A DNA stretch of 64,000 nt from CADCWK01 sp035944555 (GCA_035944555.1 DASZAY010000009.1:1-64000); one strand, 5' to 3'; positions 49,386-58,760 are shown, counted from the stretch's first letter. The notes: generated from the sequence alone by a model not told the origin. Translations and numbers: made by a program.

Positions 49386-50080
49386 TTGGGCAGGAACCGC
49401 TGGCCGGGGTGGTCGATCGGGACCCCCGAGGCTCCTGTCGTCCGGAGCAGTCGCTCTTCCCGGCGGATGATCTCGACGAGTCGGGCCAGTCGCGCCCTGG
49501 TGTCGGGCACCTCCAGCAATTCCTGGCGCTCCCAGCTGTTGACCCAGAGTGTCCAGCTCAGCGTGTAGCTCAGGGCAGTCGGGTCCGCCGGGAGCTCCAG
49601 GTTGGGCGTGGCCATGCCTGACGCCGCGGCTGCCAGACCGATCAGCCGGCCCATCCCTGCCGCCGCCTCGCCGGCCAGACCGTCGACCGAATCGATTTCA
49701 ACGGACGGATCGGGCAGCCATTCCACCTGACCAAGGAGATACGGTCCGCTCCAGTCGTGCGCCGTGACGCGGAAGCGCCGGGTGCCGCGCAGGAGGATGT
49801 CAGCGCGACCATCTTCGTAGGGTCGGATGACGACCAGCTCGGCACCGGTGCCGGTCGAGTGAATCTCTGGCTGGTCGCCGACCTCACGCCCGGACCTGGT
49901 CAGGACCACCCCGAAGATCGGGTCGGACCCTTCCCGGTCGCGGAGGAGCTGGCGGTATCGTTCCTCGAAGATGTGCAGCGGCATGGGCATGCCCGGGAAC
50001 AGTGGCGATGACAGAGGAAAAAGAGGCAGGGCGGCAGCGGGAAGGGCCGCTTCGCGGTCGTTATGGCTGAGGTCGTCCAT
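49382..50080 (-). CDS. LON substrate-binding domain protein
   Basis: A 232-residue protein containing only a LON N-terminal domain. The ATG has GGAG 7 nt upstream. Residues ~20-130 show ALPLFPLSSPLFPGMPMPLH, IFEERYRQLLRD and GVVLTRSGREVG; a helical C-terminus follows. There is no AAA+ or protease domain, so it is not Lon protease but a stand-alone ATP-independent homologue (like PUA-type LON proteins) of unknown role. Confidence 0.85.
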   Translation of the reverse strand: MDDLSHNDREAALPAAALPLFPLSSPLFPGMPMPLHIFEERYRQLLRDREGSDPIFGVVLTRSGREVGDQPEIHSTGTGAELVVIRPYEDGRADILLRGTRRFRVTAHDWSGPYLLGQVEWLPDPSVEIDSVDGLAGEAAAGMGRLIGLAAAASGMATPNLELPADPTALSYTLSWTLWVNSWERQELLEVPDTRARLARLVEIIRREERLLRTTGASGVPIDHPGQRFLPN

Positions 50081-50203
50081 CCGAGTCTCCGTTTCGCCCG
50101 TTGGCCGCATGAGCGGCGTATCCGTAGCGTCAGGGCGGTATGCTAGCGGGCGATAATCTGGCGACCGCCTGTGCGCGGTCTTTCCGGGGCAAAGCGGCGA
50201 ACG

Positions 50204-51142
50204 ATGGTCATTCACCCGAGAACGCGGGGCACTGAGCGAACGGCTGACCGTGGTGGGATCCTCCCGCTCCGGCGGGAAGATGTCGCCGCCCTGCCACTCT
50301 CCTGGCGACACAAGCTGAGCTACGGCGAGATCCGCGACCTCGTGCGGGCCTTCCCGGGTCGATCGGTCTACCAGCCGCACACCGGTCATTTCGCATTGAT
50401 TGGGCCGTGGCGTCACCGGCTCGATATCGTCCAGGTGATCGACGTCAGCGCCTGGAGCGCCGCGCAGGGCGTGTTTGACGGCGCCGCGACGGCGGCGGGT
50501 CAACTGGGTGCCGATCTCGCGGTGGTCGTCGAGAACGACGAGCGTCGGCGGCCATCCCTGTATGCCAGCTACGGGCTGGAGCACATCGAGGACGTCATCA
50601 CGATGGAGCTCGACCGTCCGGCGATGCCCGCCCGGCTCAATCCGCGGCTCCGGTTCGTTCCCGTTCTCCCTGGCACGCCCGATCTGCCGGCCATCCGGCT
50701 GGTCGATGACCTGGCTTTCCCCTGGCTCTGGCGCAACGGATCCGAAGAGTTCGGGCACTACCTGGCGATGGACGACGTGCACGTCTTCCTGGGATTGCTG
50801 GACGACGAGCCCGTCTCCTACTTTGGCGTGACGGTCTACGATGGGTGGGGCCATCTGGACCGGATCGCCGTCCGGCCGGATCTTCAGGGGCAGGGGGTCG
50901 GCAGCGCGACGCTGGGCGAGGCGTTGTCCTTCCTGATCGCCAACGGCGCCCGCTCGGTTGGACTGAGTACCCAGGCACACAACGAGCATTCCCGCCGCCT
51001 CTATGAGCGATTCGGGTTCGTCCGCCTGCCGCAGAACGACTATCGCATCTACGGCCGGGCACTCGGCGGCCAGTCGCTCGACGACCTGCTGGCGCGTCCT
51101 CCCATCGCCCGATCACGCCTCGAGGAGACACCCCGCCCATGA
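50204..51142 (+). CDS. GNAT-family N-acetyltransferase
   Basis: A 312-residue protein. The C-terminal half (~160-290) is a GNAT domain with the acetyl-CoA site RPDLQGQGVGSATLGEAL and the terminal NEHSRRLYERFGFVRLPQND. The N-terminal half may be a second, degenerate GNAT fold. The start is uncertain (ATG 50204, weak ribosome-binding site; GTG 50171 possible). The stop overlaps the aroC start by 4 bases, so it is translationally coupled to aroC, but no shikimate role is implied. Confidence 0.8.
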   Translation: MVIHPRTRGTERTADRGGILPLRREDVAALPLSWRHKLSYGEIRDLVRAFPGRSVYQPHTGHFALIGPWRHRLDIVQVIDVSAWSAAQGVFDGAATAAGQLGADLAVVVENDERRRPSLYASYGLEHIEDVITMELDRPAMPARLNPRLRFVPVLPGTPDLPAIRLVDDLAFPWLWRNGSEEFGHYLAMDDVHVFLGLLDDEPVSYFGVTVYDGWGHLDRIAVRPDLQGQGVGSATLGEALSFLIANGARSVGLSTQAHNEHSRRLYERFGFVRLPQNDYRIYGRALGGQSLDDLLARPPIARSRLEETPRP

Positions 51143-52236
51143 CCAGTACCTTCGGTCGCCTGTTCCGGATCACGACCTGGGGCGAGAGCCACGGTCCCGC
51201 CCTCGGGGTGGTGATCGAGGGATGCCCGGCCGGCGTCCATGTCACCGAGGCAGACATCCAGGCGGAACTCGACCGCCGCCGCGTCGGGCAGAGCAAGGTG
51301 ACGTCGCCGCGGAACGAGCGTGATCGGGTGACGATCCTTTCCGGCGTCTACGAGGACGTGACGACCGGCGCGCCGATCTCGCTGATCTCCTATAACGCGG
51401 ACGCTGACTCGTCCAAGTACGACAACCTCCGGAACGTGTTCCGGCCCGGTCACGCCGACTTCACCTACTGGGCCAAGTACGGTCACCGGGATCACCGGGG
51501 TGGCGGCCGGTCGTCGGCGCGGGAGACCTGGGGACGGGTCGCCGCGGGCGTGCTGGCCCGGAAGGTCCTCGCTTCGGTCGGCTGCGAGGTCTACGGCTAT
51601 ACCCGCGAGATCGGCGGGATCGCGATGGAGACCTTCGATCGTAACGCGATCGAGCAGAATCTCGTCCGCTGCCCGGACCCGGTCGCGGCGGAGAAGATGG
51701 TCACCGCGATCACGGACGTCAAGGCCGAGAAGGACAGCCTGGGCGGGGTGGTCGAGGTCGTCGCGACGGGCGTGCCGGTCGGCTTGGGAGAGCCCACCTT
51801 CGACAAGCTGGACGCGTTGATCGGGCAGGCCATGCTCAGCATCCCTGCGACAAAGGGCGTCGAGATCGGTGAGGGGTTTGCCGCGGCCCGATCCCGTGGC
51901 AGCGTCAACAACGACGCCTTCTATCGCCAGGGCGTCCGCGTCCGGACGCGGACCAACACCGCGGGCGGGACGCTGGGCGGGATCTCGTCGGGCGAGGACA
52001 TTACCGTCCGGGTCGCGATCAAGCCGACGTCATCCATCGAGCGATCGCAGCCGACCGTGGATACCGAGGGCAACGAGACGGAGATCACCGTCTACGGGCG
52101 CCACGACCCGTCCGTCGTGCCCCGCGCCGTCCCGGTCTGTGAGGCGATGCTGGCGATCACGCTGGCCGACCTGTTGCTCGTCAACCGCGCCGCCCGGCTG
52201 ACCGGCTCCTATACCGGCTTCGCGGATCAGCAGTAG
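51139..52236 (+). CDS. aroC: Chorismate synthase
   Basis: A 365-residue FMN-dependent enzyme making chorismate from EPSP, the branch point to tryptophan (trp genes lie at 60-64 kb). Signatures: FGRLFRITTWGESHGPALG, RRRVGQSKVTSPRNERD, YGHRDHRGGGRSSARETWGR, GVEIGEGFAAARSRGS and GGTLGGISSGEDITVR. The C-terminal ERSQPTVDTEGNE and RHDPSVVPRAVPVCEAM match. It is coupled to the upstream GNAT. Confidence 0.98.
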   Translation: MTSTFGRLFRITTWGESHGPALGVVIEGCPAGVHVTEADIQAELDRRRVGQSKVTSPRNERDRVTILSGVYEDVTTGAPISLISYNADADSSKYDNLRNVFRPGHADFTYWAKYGHRDHRGGGRSSARETWGRVAAGVLARKVLASVGCEVYGYTREIGGIAMETFDRNAIEQNLVRCPDPVAAEKMVTAITDVKAEKDSLGGVVEVVATGVPVGLGEPTFDKLDALIGQAMLSIPATKGVEIGEGFAAARSRGSVNNDAFYRQGVRVRTRTNTAGGTLGGISSGEDITVRVAIKPTSSIERSQPTVDTEGNETEITVYGRHDPSVVPRAVPVCEAMLAITLADLLLVNRAARLTGSYTGFADQQ

Positions 52237-52363
52237 GCCGATCCGGCCGATGGACCGTCCGGAAGCGCATTGGCAAGGGATGGCAGAAAACAGGGTGTTG
52301 TCCGAGCGAGCCACCGGACACTGGGGCGGAGTGGATGGTCGTGGCGGTGACGGGCGGGATGAC

Positions 52364-53008
52364 ATGGTCCGCATCGTCATCGACGACTCCCGTCCACCCG
52401 CACGACCGCTGGAGTTGCTCGATGCGGTCCCCGGCGGGTGTGTCGTCAGGCTGACGACCTCGCTCGCTGACCGACTGGGATTGGCTGGCGAGACCGAAGT
52501 GCTGCTGGATTCGCTCCGATCGGCATTGGCAGCCGCGGGGATTGCGCTCCAGGACAACGACCATCTCTTCTTCCTGCCCATCGCCGAGCAGTCCGTGGTC
52601 CGCGACGAGTCCACCCCTTCCAACGTCCGGCAGCTCACCGCCGACGACGCCGAAGCGTTCACCCGTTTCACTGAGACGGCATCTCCGGCGGAACTTGGCG
52701 AAGCCTACGTTGAGCTGGACCACTGACGGGTCTTCGGGGCCTTCGACGGCGACCGGCTGGTAGCCGCCGGGAGCATGTACCCGTGGCGTGGGAGCGACCT
52801 CGCTGACCTCGGGATCCTGACGTTGCCGGGGTACCGGGGGCAGGGGCTGGGCCGGCGGGTCATCCGCGCGATGAGCGCCTCCGCGCTCGCCGAGGGGTTT
52901 GAGCCGCAGTACCGGTGTCAGGTCGGAAACACCGCGTCGGCCAGCCTGGCGGTGAAGCCCGGGTTCGCACGCTTCGGCACGTGGTCAGTCATCGCCGACG
53001 GGGACTAG
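52364..53008 (+). pseudogene. GNAT acetyltransferase interrupted by an in-frame TGA
   Basis: Bases 52364-52723 encode the first 120 residues (from MVRIVIDDSR; upstream ATGs exist). A TGA at 52724-52726 stops the frame after ELDH. The same frame continues RVFGAFDGDRLVAAG, then SMYPWRGSDLADLGI, the acetyl-CoA motif LPGYRGQGLGRRVIRAM and a C-terminal strand to 53008. The break falls where a Trp would fit (HWRVFGAF), so TGG to TGA is the simplest change. Coding signs are equally good on both sides, so it is recent, leaky or a sequencing error. No second frameshift is needed. Confidence 0.8.
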
Positions 53009-53044
53009 CTCGGCTCCGAGATGTCTGGCTGGAATCCGATGCGA

Positions 53045-53073
53045 GATGCCCCGTCCGCAATGGACGGGGCATC
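53045..53073. terminator. Hairpin between the GNAT pseudogene and glyA
   Basis: GATGCCCCGTCC pairs with GGACGGGGCATC (12 bp) around a 5-nt loop. It could serve both convergent genes. Confidence 0.65.
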
Positions 53074-53121
53074 CTGTCTGGTGGTGAAACGGAGTCTGTG
53101 GCAGAGGGCTGGGCCGCGAGA

Positions 53122-54663
53122 TTAGTCCGCCGCGACGGCCGCGTCGGCCACCTGCAACCACGGTGCGGATGCGAGCAGTTCGGCGTCCAGTTGCGGATAG
53201 AGCGGGTGGGCGGCGGTCAGGGCGCGGACGCGCTCTCGGGCCTGCTCGACGATGCCGTCGGCGGTAACGAACTTCGCCCGGCTCGGCTTGCCGGAGGACG
53301 TCGTCGCGGCCTTGGTGTTCCCTAGGACCAGCGTGATGATCGAGGCGATCTCTCGCATCTCGTCGCTGCCCATGCCAAGCGTGGTCACGGCCGGCGTGCC
53401 GATCCGCAGGCCGCTCGTGTACCAGGGACCGTTGGCGTCGAAGGGCAGGCTGTTGCGGTTCAGGGTGATCCCGGCCGCCCGCAACGCCGACTCGGCCTGC
53501 CGGCCGTTGAGCCCGTAGGTCTTCTCGACGTCGACCAGCAGCAGGTGGTTCTCGCTGGTCCCCGTGACGACCTCGACGCCCTGCTCGACAAGCGCGCCGG
53601 CCAGCGTGGCCGCGTTCTCGACGATCTGCTGGGCGTAGGCGGCGAACTCGGGCCGGCTGGCCTCCTTGAACGCGACGGCCTTGGCGGCCATCACCTGCGG
53701 CAGCGGGCCACCGAGGATCGCCGGGCAGCCCTTGTCGACCCACTCGGCGAACTCGGCCTTGCAGAGCACCATCCCGCCGCGCGGGCCGCGCAGCGTCTTG
53801 TGCGTCGTCGTGGTGACGATATGGGCGTGGGCGACGGGATCGTACGGCCCGTCGAAGACCTTGCCCGCGACCAGCCCGGCGAAGTGGGCCATATCCACCA
53901 TGAAGACCGCCCCGACCTCGTCTGCGATCTCGCGCAGGCGCTGGAAGTTGATCCGCCGGGGGTAGGCGCTATAGCCCGCGAGCAGGACCAGCGGGCGAAC
54001 CTCGAGGGCCTGCTGGCGGATCTGCTCCAGGTCGAGAAGACCACTGTCGCGGTCGACGGCGTACTGGTAGACGTCGAACAGCCGGGCCGAGATGTTGTGG
54101 CGATAGCCGTGGGTCAGGTGACCACCGGAGTAATAGTCGAGGGCGAGGAGCTTCTGGCTCGCCAGCTCAACCCTGATCGCCTCCCACTGCTCACGGGTCG
54201 CCTTGCTCGGGTCTTCCAGTCCCATGCGCTCCAGCGCCGGCGCCTGGACCCGTGCCGCGACGATCGCCGAGAACGCGACCAGGTTGGCATCGGCACCGGA
54301 GTGGGGCTGAACGTAGGCGTGGTCGGCGCCGAACAACTCGCAGGCTAGGCGGGCGGCCTCGGCCTCGATCAGGTCGACGTTGTCGCAGCCGGCATAGAAG
54401 CGGTGACCAGGGTAGCCCTCGGCGTACTTGTCGCTGAACAGGTTGCCCTGCGCGAGCTGGGAGGCAAGCGACGAGTAGTTCTCGCTGGCGATCAGCTTCA
54501 GGCTGTCGCGCTGGTCCTGCAGCTCGCGGACGATTGCGGCGGCGGCGACCGGCGAGACGTCGGCGACGGTGTCCAGAGCGGCGTAGTAGGCGACTGCGGC
54601 GGAGTCGACCGGGGAGGGAGACGAAGCGAGGTAGCGGCCGAGCAGACCGGTCGTGCTGTCCAT
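53122..54663 (-). CDS. glyA: Serine hydroxymethyltransferase
   Basis: A 513-residue PLP enzyme interconverting serine and glycine with tetrahydrofolate. PLP lysine in HIVTTTTHKTLRGPRGG (~288). Conserved LIASENYSS, NLFSDKYAEGYPGHRFYAGC and VDMAHFAGLVAGKVFDGP are present. It is longer than E. coli GlyA (417); the extra residues lie in an N-terminal extension and an internal insert around 150-180 (ALERMGLEDPSKATREQWEA), a form known from several high-GC lineages. It would work with the glycine cleavage protein encoded at 21.7-23.2 kb. Confidence 0.96.
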   Translation of the reverse strand: MDSTTGLLGRYLASSPSPVDSAAVAYYAALDTVADVSPVAAAAIVRELQDQRDSLKLIASENYSSLASQLAQGNLFSDKYAEGYPGHRFYAGCDNVDLIEAEAARLACELFGADHAYVQPHSGADANLVAFSAIVAARVQAPALERMGLEDPSKATREQWEAIRVELASQKLLALDYYSGGHLTHGYRHNISARLFDVYQYAVDRDSGLLDLEQIRQQALEVRPLVLLAGYSAYPRRINFQRLREIADEVGAVFMVDMAHFAGLVAGKVFDGPYDPVAHAHIVTTTTHKTLRGPRGGMVLCKAEFAEWVDKGCPAILGGPLPQVMAAKAVAFKEASRPEFAAYAQQIVENAATLAGALVEQGVEVVTGTSENHLLLVDVEKTYGLNGRQAESALRAAGITLNRNSLPFDANGPWYTSGLRIGTPAVTTLGMGSDEMREIASIITLVLGNTKAATTSSGKPSRAKFVTADGIVEQARERVRALTAAHPLYPQLDAELLASAPWLQVADAAVAAD

Positions 54664-54786
54664 GACGCGTGATCCTCCGGGTGCCGAAGTGAGCCGGGCG
54701 TGTCCAGATGACGTGTAGTACTGATGCTACACCGCCGGGGCCAGACGGGATGTTCAGTTCAGGATGGAAACCACCGTGCGCCTCTG

Positions 54787-55614
54787 TCAGAAGGTCTCGA
54801 TCGGCGAGGACTGAGCGGGTCGGGCCGTCACGATCAAGCGCTCGCTGGTGTCGGTCAGCGGATCCAGTTCCCATGATCCATAGACCTGGATGTCCTGCCA
54901 GCCGGTGAGTTCCAGCATCAGGAGCAGCTCGGACGGGTAGAGCCACCGCAACTCGAACCCGGTGACGCGGCGTCGCATGGTCCCATCGGGCGCAACCACG
55001 TCGTACCACATCGTCGTAGCGATGATCTGGTCGGCGGAGGAAATCTTCCGGTCGCTGGTCTTCATCACCCGGGTACCGTCGGGCATCTCCCAGGAGCCGT
55101 CGAGCGCGGTGCCGGCCAGTTGCTGGAGCGCCTCGGGGGACGGGTTGAGGACATCGATGATCAGCTGTCCCTGGTCGTCGCACGCCTGCCGGGCGCCAGC
55201 GAGGACCCGCCGCTGCTCGTCGGCGTCCGTAGCGTGGAGCAGGCTGTTCAGGCCGATGATGACCAGGCCGAACGGGCCGCCGGGCGCTGACGCGGCGTTG
55301 GCCATGTCAAGGGCGACCAGGTGGTAGTCCGGCACGCCAACGATCGACTCCAGCGCGTCGCGAGCCCGGTCCAGCATCGGCTCGGACAGATCGACGCCGG
55401 TAACACGGTAACCGGCCCTGGCCAGGGGGACGAGGATCCGGCCGGTGCCACAGGCCAGCTCCAGGATCGGGTCACCACTGGCATAGGCGAACTGCTTGTA
55501 GAGCTCGACGTCGTCGGTCAGCCCCTCGTGCTCGAGGTCGTAGAGATCGGGGATGGCGGCGTAGGGGTCCGGGCGCTCACCGGGAAGGGGACGCTCGTCG
55601 AGCAGGCGATCCAT
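54787..55614 (-). CDS. Class I SAM-dependent methyltransferase
   Basis: A 275-residue methyltransferase with motif I ILELACGTGRILVPLARAG (~50-68), acidic loop VTGVDLSEPMLDRAR and motif II-like LVALDMANAA. The C-terminal half has a beta-rich cap (TTMWYDVVAPDGTMRRRVTG) as in small-molecule methyltransferases. The substrate cannot be inferred. It lies 43 bases downstream of the coiled-coil gene of the coaD cluster. Confidence 0.88.
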   Translation of the reverse strand: MDRLLDERPLPGERPDPYAAIPDLYDLEHEGLTDDVELYKQFAYASGDPILELACGTGRILVPLARAGYRVTGVDLSEPMLDRARDALESIVGVPDYHLVALDMANAASAPGGPFGLVIIGLNSLLHATDADEQRRVLAGARQACDDQGQLIIDVLNPSPEALQQLAGTALDGSWEMPDGTRVMKTSDRKISSADQIIATTMWYDVVAPDGTMRRRVTGFELRWLYPSELLLMLELTGWQDIQVYGSWELDPLTDTSERLIVTARPAQSSPIETF

Positions 55615-55657
55615 GCGGTCGGCTCCGGGTGATCAGGGCGTGGTGACGCGAGGACGA

Positions 55658-56230
55658 TCAACCGTGCCGGTCGTCGCGCTCGTCGTCGTAGTAGTCCTCG
55701 TCGTCTTCGTCGGCGGGGCGGTGGCCGCCCGCCTCGTCGATGACTTCGTCCAACCGGGAGACGGCGTCGCGCATGGCGGTGTGAATGAGGTCGAAGCCCT
55801 CGCGGATGGCGGCCTCGAACTCGGTCAGTCGCTGCAGCGCGAAGACCTCGACCTCGCCGATCCCGCGGCGACGCTCCTCGGCCGCGTGGCGAAGCAGTTG
55901 CTCGCTGCGCTGACGGACCTCGTTGAGGATGGCGTCACCACTGGCCCAGTACTCGCCCCGTGACCGTGCGGCCGTGAGGATCTTCGCCGCCTCGGTCTGG
56001 GCCTCGCCAAGGATGCGCTCCCGCTCGCGGACGATGCGCTGGGCCTGTCGGATCTCGCCCGGGACGGTCTGCCGAAGCAGGTCGACGAGCTCGACCATGC
56101 GTGCCTCGTCGACCATGATGCTGTGCGAGAACGGCATCTTCCGGCTCTCGTCCAGCAGCTCCTGGAGCTGCTCGATGAGATCGACGATGTCGGCGGGCGG
56201 TCCCTCGTACGGCGGGTCGTTGTGGTCCAT
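55658..56230 (-). CDS. SepIVA/DivIVA-like coiled-coil protein
   Basis: A 190-residue protein. A short N-terminal segment (DIVDLIEQLQELLDESRKMP, then FSHSIMVDEARMVELVDLL) leads to a long Ala/Arg/Glu-rich coiled coil (~55-160) and an acidic Asp-rich tail. This architecture and the neighbouring coaD/rsmD match the actinobacterial SepIVA group (DivIVA family, cell elongation and division). ATG with GAGGA 13 nt upstream. A septum or pole role is inferred only. Confidence 0.7.
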   Translation of the reverse strand: MDHNDPPYEGPPADIVDLIEQLQELLDESRKMPFSHSIMVDEARMVELVDLLRQTVPGEIRQAQRIVRERERILGEAQTEAAKILTAARSRGEYWASGDAILNEVRQRSEQLLRHAAEERRRGIGEVEVFALQRLTEFEAAIREGFDLIHTAMRDAVSRLDEVIDEAGGHRPADEDDEDYYDDERDDRHG

Positions 56231-56285
56231 GCGGCTGGTCAGTCCTCTTGCGGGGCGGACAGGACGGGTCGCGGTCGGGTCCAGG

Positions 56286-56798
56286 CTAGCGGTAGCCAGG
56301 GCTGAAGCGCTGCTCGAGCGCGCGCTGCACGTTAGCCGGGACCAGCCCGGAGACGTCGCCGTTGAGCGACGCGACCTCACGGATCAGGCTGGAGCTGACG
56401 AACGCCTGCGGGGCGTTGGTCATCAGGCAGACGACTTCGATCTCCGGCGCGAGATGGTGATTCATATGCGCCAGCTTGAACTCATACTCGAAGTCGGTCA
56501 CCGCCCGCAGGCCACGGACGATGACTCCGGCCTCCCGGCTCCGGGCGAACTCGGTCGACAGGCCAGTGTACCCCTCGACCCGCACCCGGGACAGTGTCGG
56601 GTTCGAGGGGGTCGCGTCACTCACGGCCTCCCGGATGAGCTCGATCCGCGCATCCCCGTCGAACATCCGGCCCGGCTTGGCGGCGTCCAGGTAGACCGCG
56701 ACGATCACCTCGTCGAACAGGCGGGTAGCACGTGACACGATGTCCATGTGACCGAGGGTGATCGGGTCGAACGTGCCGGGGTAGACGGCGATCGTCAT
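56286..56798 (-). CDS. coaD: Phosphopantetheine adenylyltransferase
   Basis: A 170-residue enzyme for the fourth step of coenzyme A synthesis. The nucleotidyltransferase HxGH-like motif is PGTFDPITLGHMDIV; later VRGLRAVTDFEYEFKLAHMN and the ATP-site ISSxxxRE-like VSSSLIREVASLNGDVS. It overlaps rsmD by 4 bases, the common rsmD-coaD pair. Confidence 0.97.
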   Translation of the reverse strand: MTIAVYPGTFDPITLGHMDIVSRATRLFDEVIVAVYLDAAKPGRMFDGDARIELIREAVSDATPSNPTLSRVRVEGYTGLSTEFARSREAGVIVRGLRAVTDFEYEFKLAHMNHHLAPEIEVVCLMTNAPQAFVSSSLIREVASLNGDVSGLVPANVQRALEQRFSPGYR

Positions 56799-57427
56799 CG
56801 GTGCCGCTCCTGGGTCAAGTCGTCGGGTGAGATCGGGGCGGGCGTGGGAGGGGACGCCGTGTCGCTCACATCATCAGTGCGCTCGTAGACAGTGAAACAG
56901 CTGTCCCCGTGGCAGCGGCTCCGGAGCAGTGACAGCCGCCCGGCCCGCTCCGGCGGGGTGAGGCGGGGCCAGTGACCGAGAACGACGAGTGCGCCGGATT
57001 GTAGCAACGTCGACTCTCCCAGCTGGACCAGCCGCTCGACGATGTCCTCGTCGGCGTAGGGTGGGTCCATGAAGACGAGGTCGAACGGCTCGCTGCCTAT
57101 GGCACCGCGGGCGATGAAGGCGGCCACCGACGTCTGATGGGTGACGGTCACGTCGGTGTAGCGGCAGTGCTCGATGTTGGCCCGGACGACCGCCATCGCC
57201 TTGGGTGCCTGCTCGACGAACTCGGCCTGCAGGGCGCCGCGGGAAAGTGCCTCGATCCCGAGACCGCCGGTGCCGGCGTAGAGGTCCAGCACCCGGTCCG
57301 GCTCGGCCCCGAGCGAGGCCAGCATCGAGAAGAGCGCGCTCTTGATCTTGTCGGTCATCGGGCGGGTGCCGCGGTCAGCCGGGCCGCGCAGGCGGAACCC
57401 GCCTACCTCGCCGGCGATCACGCGCAT
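56795..57427 (-). CDS. rsmD: 16S rRNA (guanine(966)-N2)-methyltransferase
   Basis: A 210-residue methyltransferase. The ATG of MRVIAGEVGGFRL has GGGAA 6 nt upstream. SAM motif I VLDLYAGTGGLGIEALSRGA; catalytic motif DLVFMDPPYADED. The N-terminus RVIAGEVGGFRLRGP matches RsmD. The C-terminal ~35 residues are Pro/Ser-rich. An open frame continues antisense through ychF, but it lacks coding signs beyond 57427. Confidence 0.95.
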   Translation of the reverse strand: MRVIAGEVGGFRLRGPADRGTRPMTDKIKSALFSMLASLGAEPDRVLDLYAGTGGLGIEALSRGALQAEFVEQAPKAMAVVRANIEHCRYTDVTVTHQTSVAAFIARGAIGSEPFDLVFMDPPYADEDIVERLVQLGESTLLQSGALVVLGHWPRLTPPERAGRLSLLRSRCHGDSCFTVYERTDDVSDTASPPTPAPISPDDLTQERHR

Positions 57428-57647
57428 GGTCGTTCCCGGGCAATGCGTGTCTGCATCGACGCAGTGTACGCGGCGCCCGGGCGACGTGCCGGGCGGGGCG
57501 GTTGCACTGCGCCGGCCCGCATCGATGCGGCATACTGTCGGGTGACAGGGCCCGCGGTGATCTCCACCGGCGGGCCGCTCCATGCCGGCCCCGCCGCGAT
57601 CCCCGCGGCCGCGCCGGACCACGCATCGCACCCCGGAAGGACCTCCC

Positions 57648-58760
57648 GTGGCCACCCAGCTCGTCATCATTGGTCTGCCCAGTTCCGGCAAGACGACCGT
57701 CTTCAATGCCCTGACCCGCGCCGAAGCCGCCACCGGCACCTTTGGCGCGTCCGGCGACGAGCCCAACCTGGCGACGGTCAAGGTCCCTGATGCCCGGCTC
57801 GACAAGCTGACGGAAATGTTCAACCCGCAGCGCAAGATGGCCGCCGACGTCCAGTACCTCGACGTGGCTGGTGTCGCCAAGGGCATGGCTGAGAAGGGGA
57901 TGGGCGGCAAGCTGCTCGGGCACCTGTCGCAGGCCGACGCGCTGGTCCACGTCGTCCGCGCCTTCGAGGACGAGAACACGCCGCACCCGGATGGCAGCGT
58001 CGACCCGAACCGCGACATCGAGACGCTCAACCTGGAACTGACCTTCTCCGACCTCGGGGTCGTCGAGAAGCGGCTCGACCGGCTCCAGGGACAAATCCCG
58101 AAGACGCGCGGTGCCGAACGCGAGCAGTACGAGCGCGAGCAGGTGATCCTCCAGGGCTTCAAGGAAGCGCTCGAGAACGAGACGCCGATCCGCGAGGTGA
58201 TTGGCGAGGTCGATCCCGACGACGTCCGCCTGATCCGCGGCTTCGGCTTCCTGACCCAGAAGCCGCTGCTGCTGCTGCTCAACACCGGTGAGGACCAGAT
58301 CGGCGAGGCCGGCGAGAAGCTGGTCGCCGACGCCCGCGAGCGGTTTGGGCGTCCCGGTGTCGCCGTCGAGTCCATCGCCGGCCAGATCGAGATGGAGATC
58401 GTCCGGCTGGATGCTGACGACGCGGCGGTGTTCATGGAGGACCTCGGGATCACCGAGTCCGGCCTGGACCGCGTCATCGCCCGCTCGTTCGATCTGCTCG
58501 GCCTGATGCCGTTCTTCACCGTCGGACCGGATGAATGCCGTGCCTGGACCATCCGCCGAGGTGCCTCGGCCGTCGAGGCTGCCGGCGCAATCCACTCCGA
58601 CATCGCCCGCGGCTTCATCCGGGCCGAGGTCGTCGGCTACGACGACTTCATCGCCGCCGGCTCGATGGCGGAGACCAAGCGGCTCGGCACCTTCCGGCGG
58701 GAAGGCAAGACCTACGTCGTCAATGACGGCGACATCATCAACTTCCTCTTCAACGTCTGA
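57648..58760 (+). CDS. ychF: Redox-regulated ATPase YchF (Obg family)
   Basis: A 370-residue P-loop ATPase. The GTG start has GGAAGGA 6-7 nt upstream. Walker A is GLPSSGKTT where most YchF proteins have GLPNVGKST; DVAGVAKGMAEKGMGGKLL (switch II) and NTGED in place of the usual NxxE/D nucleotide motif follow. The coiled-coil arm (~130-190) and the C-terminal TGS-like DUF933 domain (FFTVGPDECRAWTIRRGAS, FIRAEVVGYDDFI, YVVNDGDIINFLFNV) are complete. It binds ribosomes in other bacteria. Confidence 0.93.
   Translation: MATQLVIIGLPSSGKTTVFNALTRAEAATGTFGASGDEPNLATVKVPDARLDKLTEMFNPQRKMAADVQYLDVAGVAKGMAEKGMGGKLLGHLSQADALVHVVRAFEDENTPHPDGSVDPNRDIETLNLELTFSDLGVVEKRLDRLQGQIPKTRGAEREQYEREQVILQGFKEALENETPIREVIGEVDPDDVRLIRGFGFLTQKPLLLLLNTGEDQIGEAGEKLVADARERFGRPGVAVESIAGQIEMEIVRLDADDAAVFMEDLGITESGLDRVIARSFDLLGLMPFFTVGPDECRAWTIRRGASAVEAAGAIHSDIARGFIRAEVVGYDDFIAAGSMAETKRLGTFRREGKTYVVNDGDIINFLFNV

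Noticed and set aside
52724..52726. General recoding of TGA to Trp
   Set aside because: Many intact genes in the window end with TGA at the expected C-terminus.
57428..58618. Extension of rsmD through the antisense of ychF
   Set aside because: Composition is Ser/Arg-rich and non-native; RsmD starts at MRVIAGEVGG.
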